64,000 nt of DNA from JALOOX01 sp964557955. Its GTDB lineage: Bacteria > Desulfobacterota > Syntrophobacteria > Syntrophobacterales > Syntrophobacteraceae. Below the pieces are notes generated by a model. It did no database searches. It was not told where the DNA came from and saw nothing but the letters and a program-made list of their open reading frames with translations. The stretch covers positions 124,001-188,000 of the forward strand of contig CAZLCS010000005.1 of assembly GCA_964557955.1 (NCBI GenBank). Reading direction: 5' to 3'. This document shows, one piece after another, positions 63,110 through 64,000 of the stretch (position 1 is its first letter; each line of letters starts with the position of its first letter). Both the position numbers and the translations under genes were made by a program.

Positions 63110-63492
63110 AGTTCGCAGCCAAGCTCCATAAGAAGTTCAACAGTAGCATCAAAGCCTCCCGGCGGTTCTTTACGGACGCCGGGAGGCTTTTTTTATCAAT
63201 ACCTCGTTCTGTCCGGTACTGAGATCCGTCCTGGAAAAATCTATTAAACTACCTACTTTAAGTTAATCATATCTGATCATTGACGGGGTAATAGTCCCTC
63301 CGTAGTTTCTACTTAAGTCCGACCAAAGCAATCCGCGATCCGAAGTAGTCAGTTGGCGTCGAGTGAGAGGAACAACCTGCTTGCGTGGCTTCAAGGTTAT
63401 TAGGTCGGCAAGGTAGAGAGTGTAGCTGTTTGGCATAATCTAGAGTTTCCACACCCTGTATTGGAGTCAAGGGACCTGGAAGGAGAAGGGAC
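63110..63492 (+). other. Spacer between the two secreted-protein genes
   Basis: About 380 bases with a terminator at the left side (63151-63194), so the right-hand gene should have its own promoter. The region near 63240-63310 is AT-rich, but I cannot assign -35/-10 boxes. AAGGAGAAGGG just before 63493 is the ribosome site. No gene was recognised. Confidence 0.4.
63151..63194 (+). terminator. Rho-independent terminator
   Basis: AAAGCCTCCCGGCG (63151-63164) pairs with CGCCGGGAGGCTTT (63177-63190) and is followed by a T run to 63194. It lies 41 bases after the secreted-protein gene. Confidence 0.9.
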
Positions 63493-64000
63493 ATGAAGAG
63501 AAGATCGACCACAAATAGAAATTTGCGAGTCGCATTGGCGGTTGCTGTGATGCTTTTCGGTTTTGGGCAGGCTGCCCATGCCGTGCTGGATGCGGTAGGT
63601 CCGATCAATCCAGCCACTGGTTTTCCGACGTCTTTCACGGCCGACATCGTCGAGTTGGCTCCCTGCGACCGCATTGATTTCGACCCGATTCTGGGGGTGA
63701 ACAATCCCCCCTGCCCCGGCCTCGAGTTGGTGGATTTCGACGGCGGCTTCGTCCAGGGCAATATCGAGGAATTCACGTATTACCGTGTCGAGTCCGAGCT
63801 TGACGGTCCGAACGGCGAACGCTTCCTGCTCCGAATGGAGGTCCAGGGTGGAGTGCTTCCGCCGGAAATAGTCTCCAACGCCATACGCATTCGTCTGCGG
63901 AGCCTTACGCTGACTGGAGACTACACGGTGACCACCCCGCTTCCCCCTCCAAACGATTCGTTCGTGATCAACGCTCCGGACCTCGCCGATATTGATGAGG
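63493..64000 (+). CDS. Secreted protein of unknown function (paralogue 2, cut by window end)
   Basis: The frame opens at an ATG at 63493 with AAGGAGAAGGG upstream and runs off the window, giving 169 residues so far. It has a signal peptide (VALAVAVMLFGFGQAAHA). The start of the mature part matches the gene at 61607 in order and wording: GFPTSFTADIVELAPC against GFPDFFSDGINVLELC, NGERFLLRMEVQGG against GGERFLDIIAVEAL, and IRIRLRSLTLTGDYTVTTP against LIRLRNLQAGTYNIETP. They are tandem duplicates that have diverged. Function unknown. Confidence 0.8.
   Translation, partial: MKRRSTTNRNLRVALAVAVMLFGFGQAAHAVLDAVGPINPATGFPTSFTADIVELAPCDRIDFDPILGVNNPPCPGLELVDFDGGFVQGNIEEFTYYRVESELDGPNGERFLLRMEVQGGVLPPEIVSNAIRIRLRSLTLTGDYTVTTPLPPPNDSFVINAPDLADIDE

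Overview
The window looks like chromosome from a sulfate-reducing deltaproteobacterium (Desulfobacterota), most plausibly Syntrophobacter or a close relative. The reasons are a full dissimilatory sulfite reductase locus (dsrD, dsrA, dsrB, a dsrN/cbiA-type amidase, dsrC, a ferredoxin), a tetraheme cytochrome c3, a siroheme decarboxylase of the alternative heme pathway, an acetoacetate-CoA ligase and a GC-rich composition. The species is inferred from gene content and was not checked by a search.

Layout. 1-11.6 kb is a surface-polysaccharide region: family-4 glycosyltransferases, a hexapeptide acyltransferase, a family-2 glycosyltransferase, a methyltransferase and a sulfotransferase, then a four-gene cassette (carbamoyltransferase, DUF5989 peptide, SxtJ-like membrane protein, SGNH-type protein) and another glycosyltransferase. 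11.7-18.3 kb holds acetoacetate-CoA ligase, an unknown protein with a weak kinase-like look, a fused AhbA-AhbB siroheme decarboxylase, and a TPR/SlyD pair. 18.5-24.1 kb is the dsr locus, with dsrD placed upstream of dsrAB rather than after dsrB. It ends at a long nested hairpin. Cytochrome c3 lies beyond on the other strand, followed by a DUF3303 gene and cobT.

27-31.9 kb carries tRNA-Ala(CGC), a TGS-domain GTPase, a sigma-70 factor and a B12-binding-type radical SAM protein. 32-39.9 kb has a CarS-like/metallophosphoesterase fusion, a block of three palindromic repeats, an FKBP isomerase, gpmI, two tandem HtrA-like proteases, a VanZ-like protein and pgpA. 40-44.7 kb is one very large gene (1573 codons) of unknown function with a degenerate HD-like segment. 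44.7-53 kb holds an L,D-transpeptidase lipoprotein, a sugar epimerase, an MFS transporter, a short tandem repeat, dnaE and a CAP-domain protein.

tRNA-His(GTG) at 53.2 kb is followed by about 1 kb of mobile-element debris (a Tn3 transposase C-terminus and a possible plasmid-type primase remnant). 54.4-61 kb has glgX, a HAD-like protein, nudC and a znuACB-type metal transporter operon. The window ends with two tandem paralogous secreted proteins, the second cut by the window edge.

How the genes fit together. DsrAB reduces sulfite with siroheme that DsrN may amidate. DsrC carries the sulfur product, DsrD and the ferredoxin support the system, and the fused Ahb protein can divert siroheme to heme for cytochromes such as the adjacent c3. 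The polysaccharide region probably builds a sulfated and carbamoylated glycan. I see no CRISPR array, rRNA, intact insertion sequence or replication origin.
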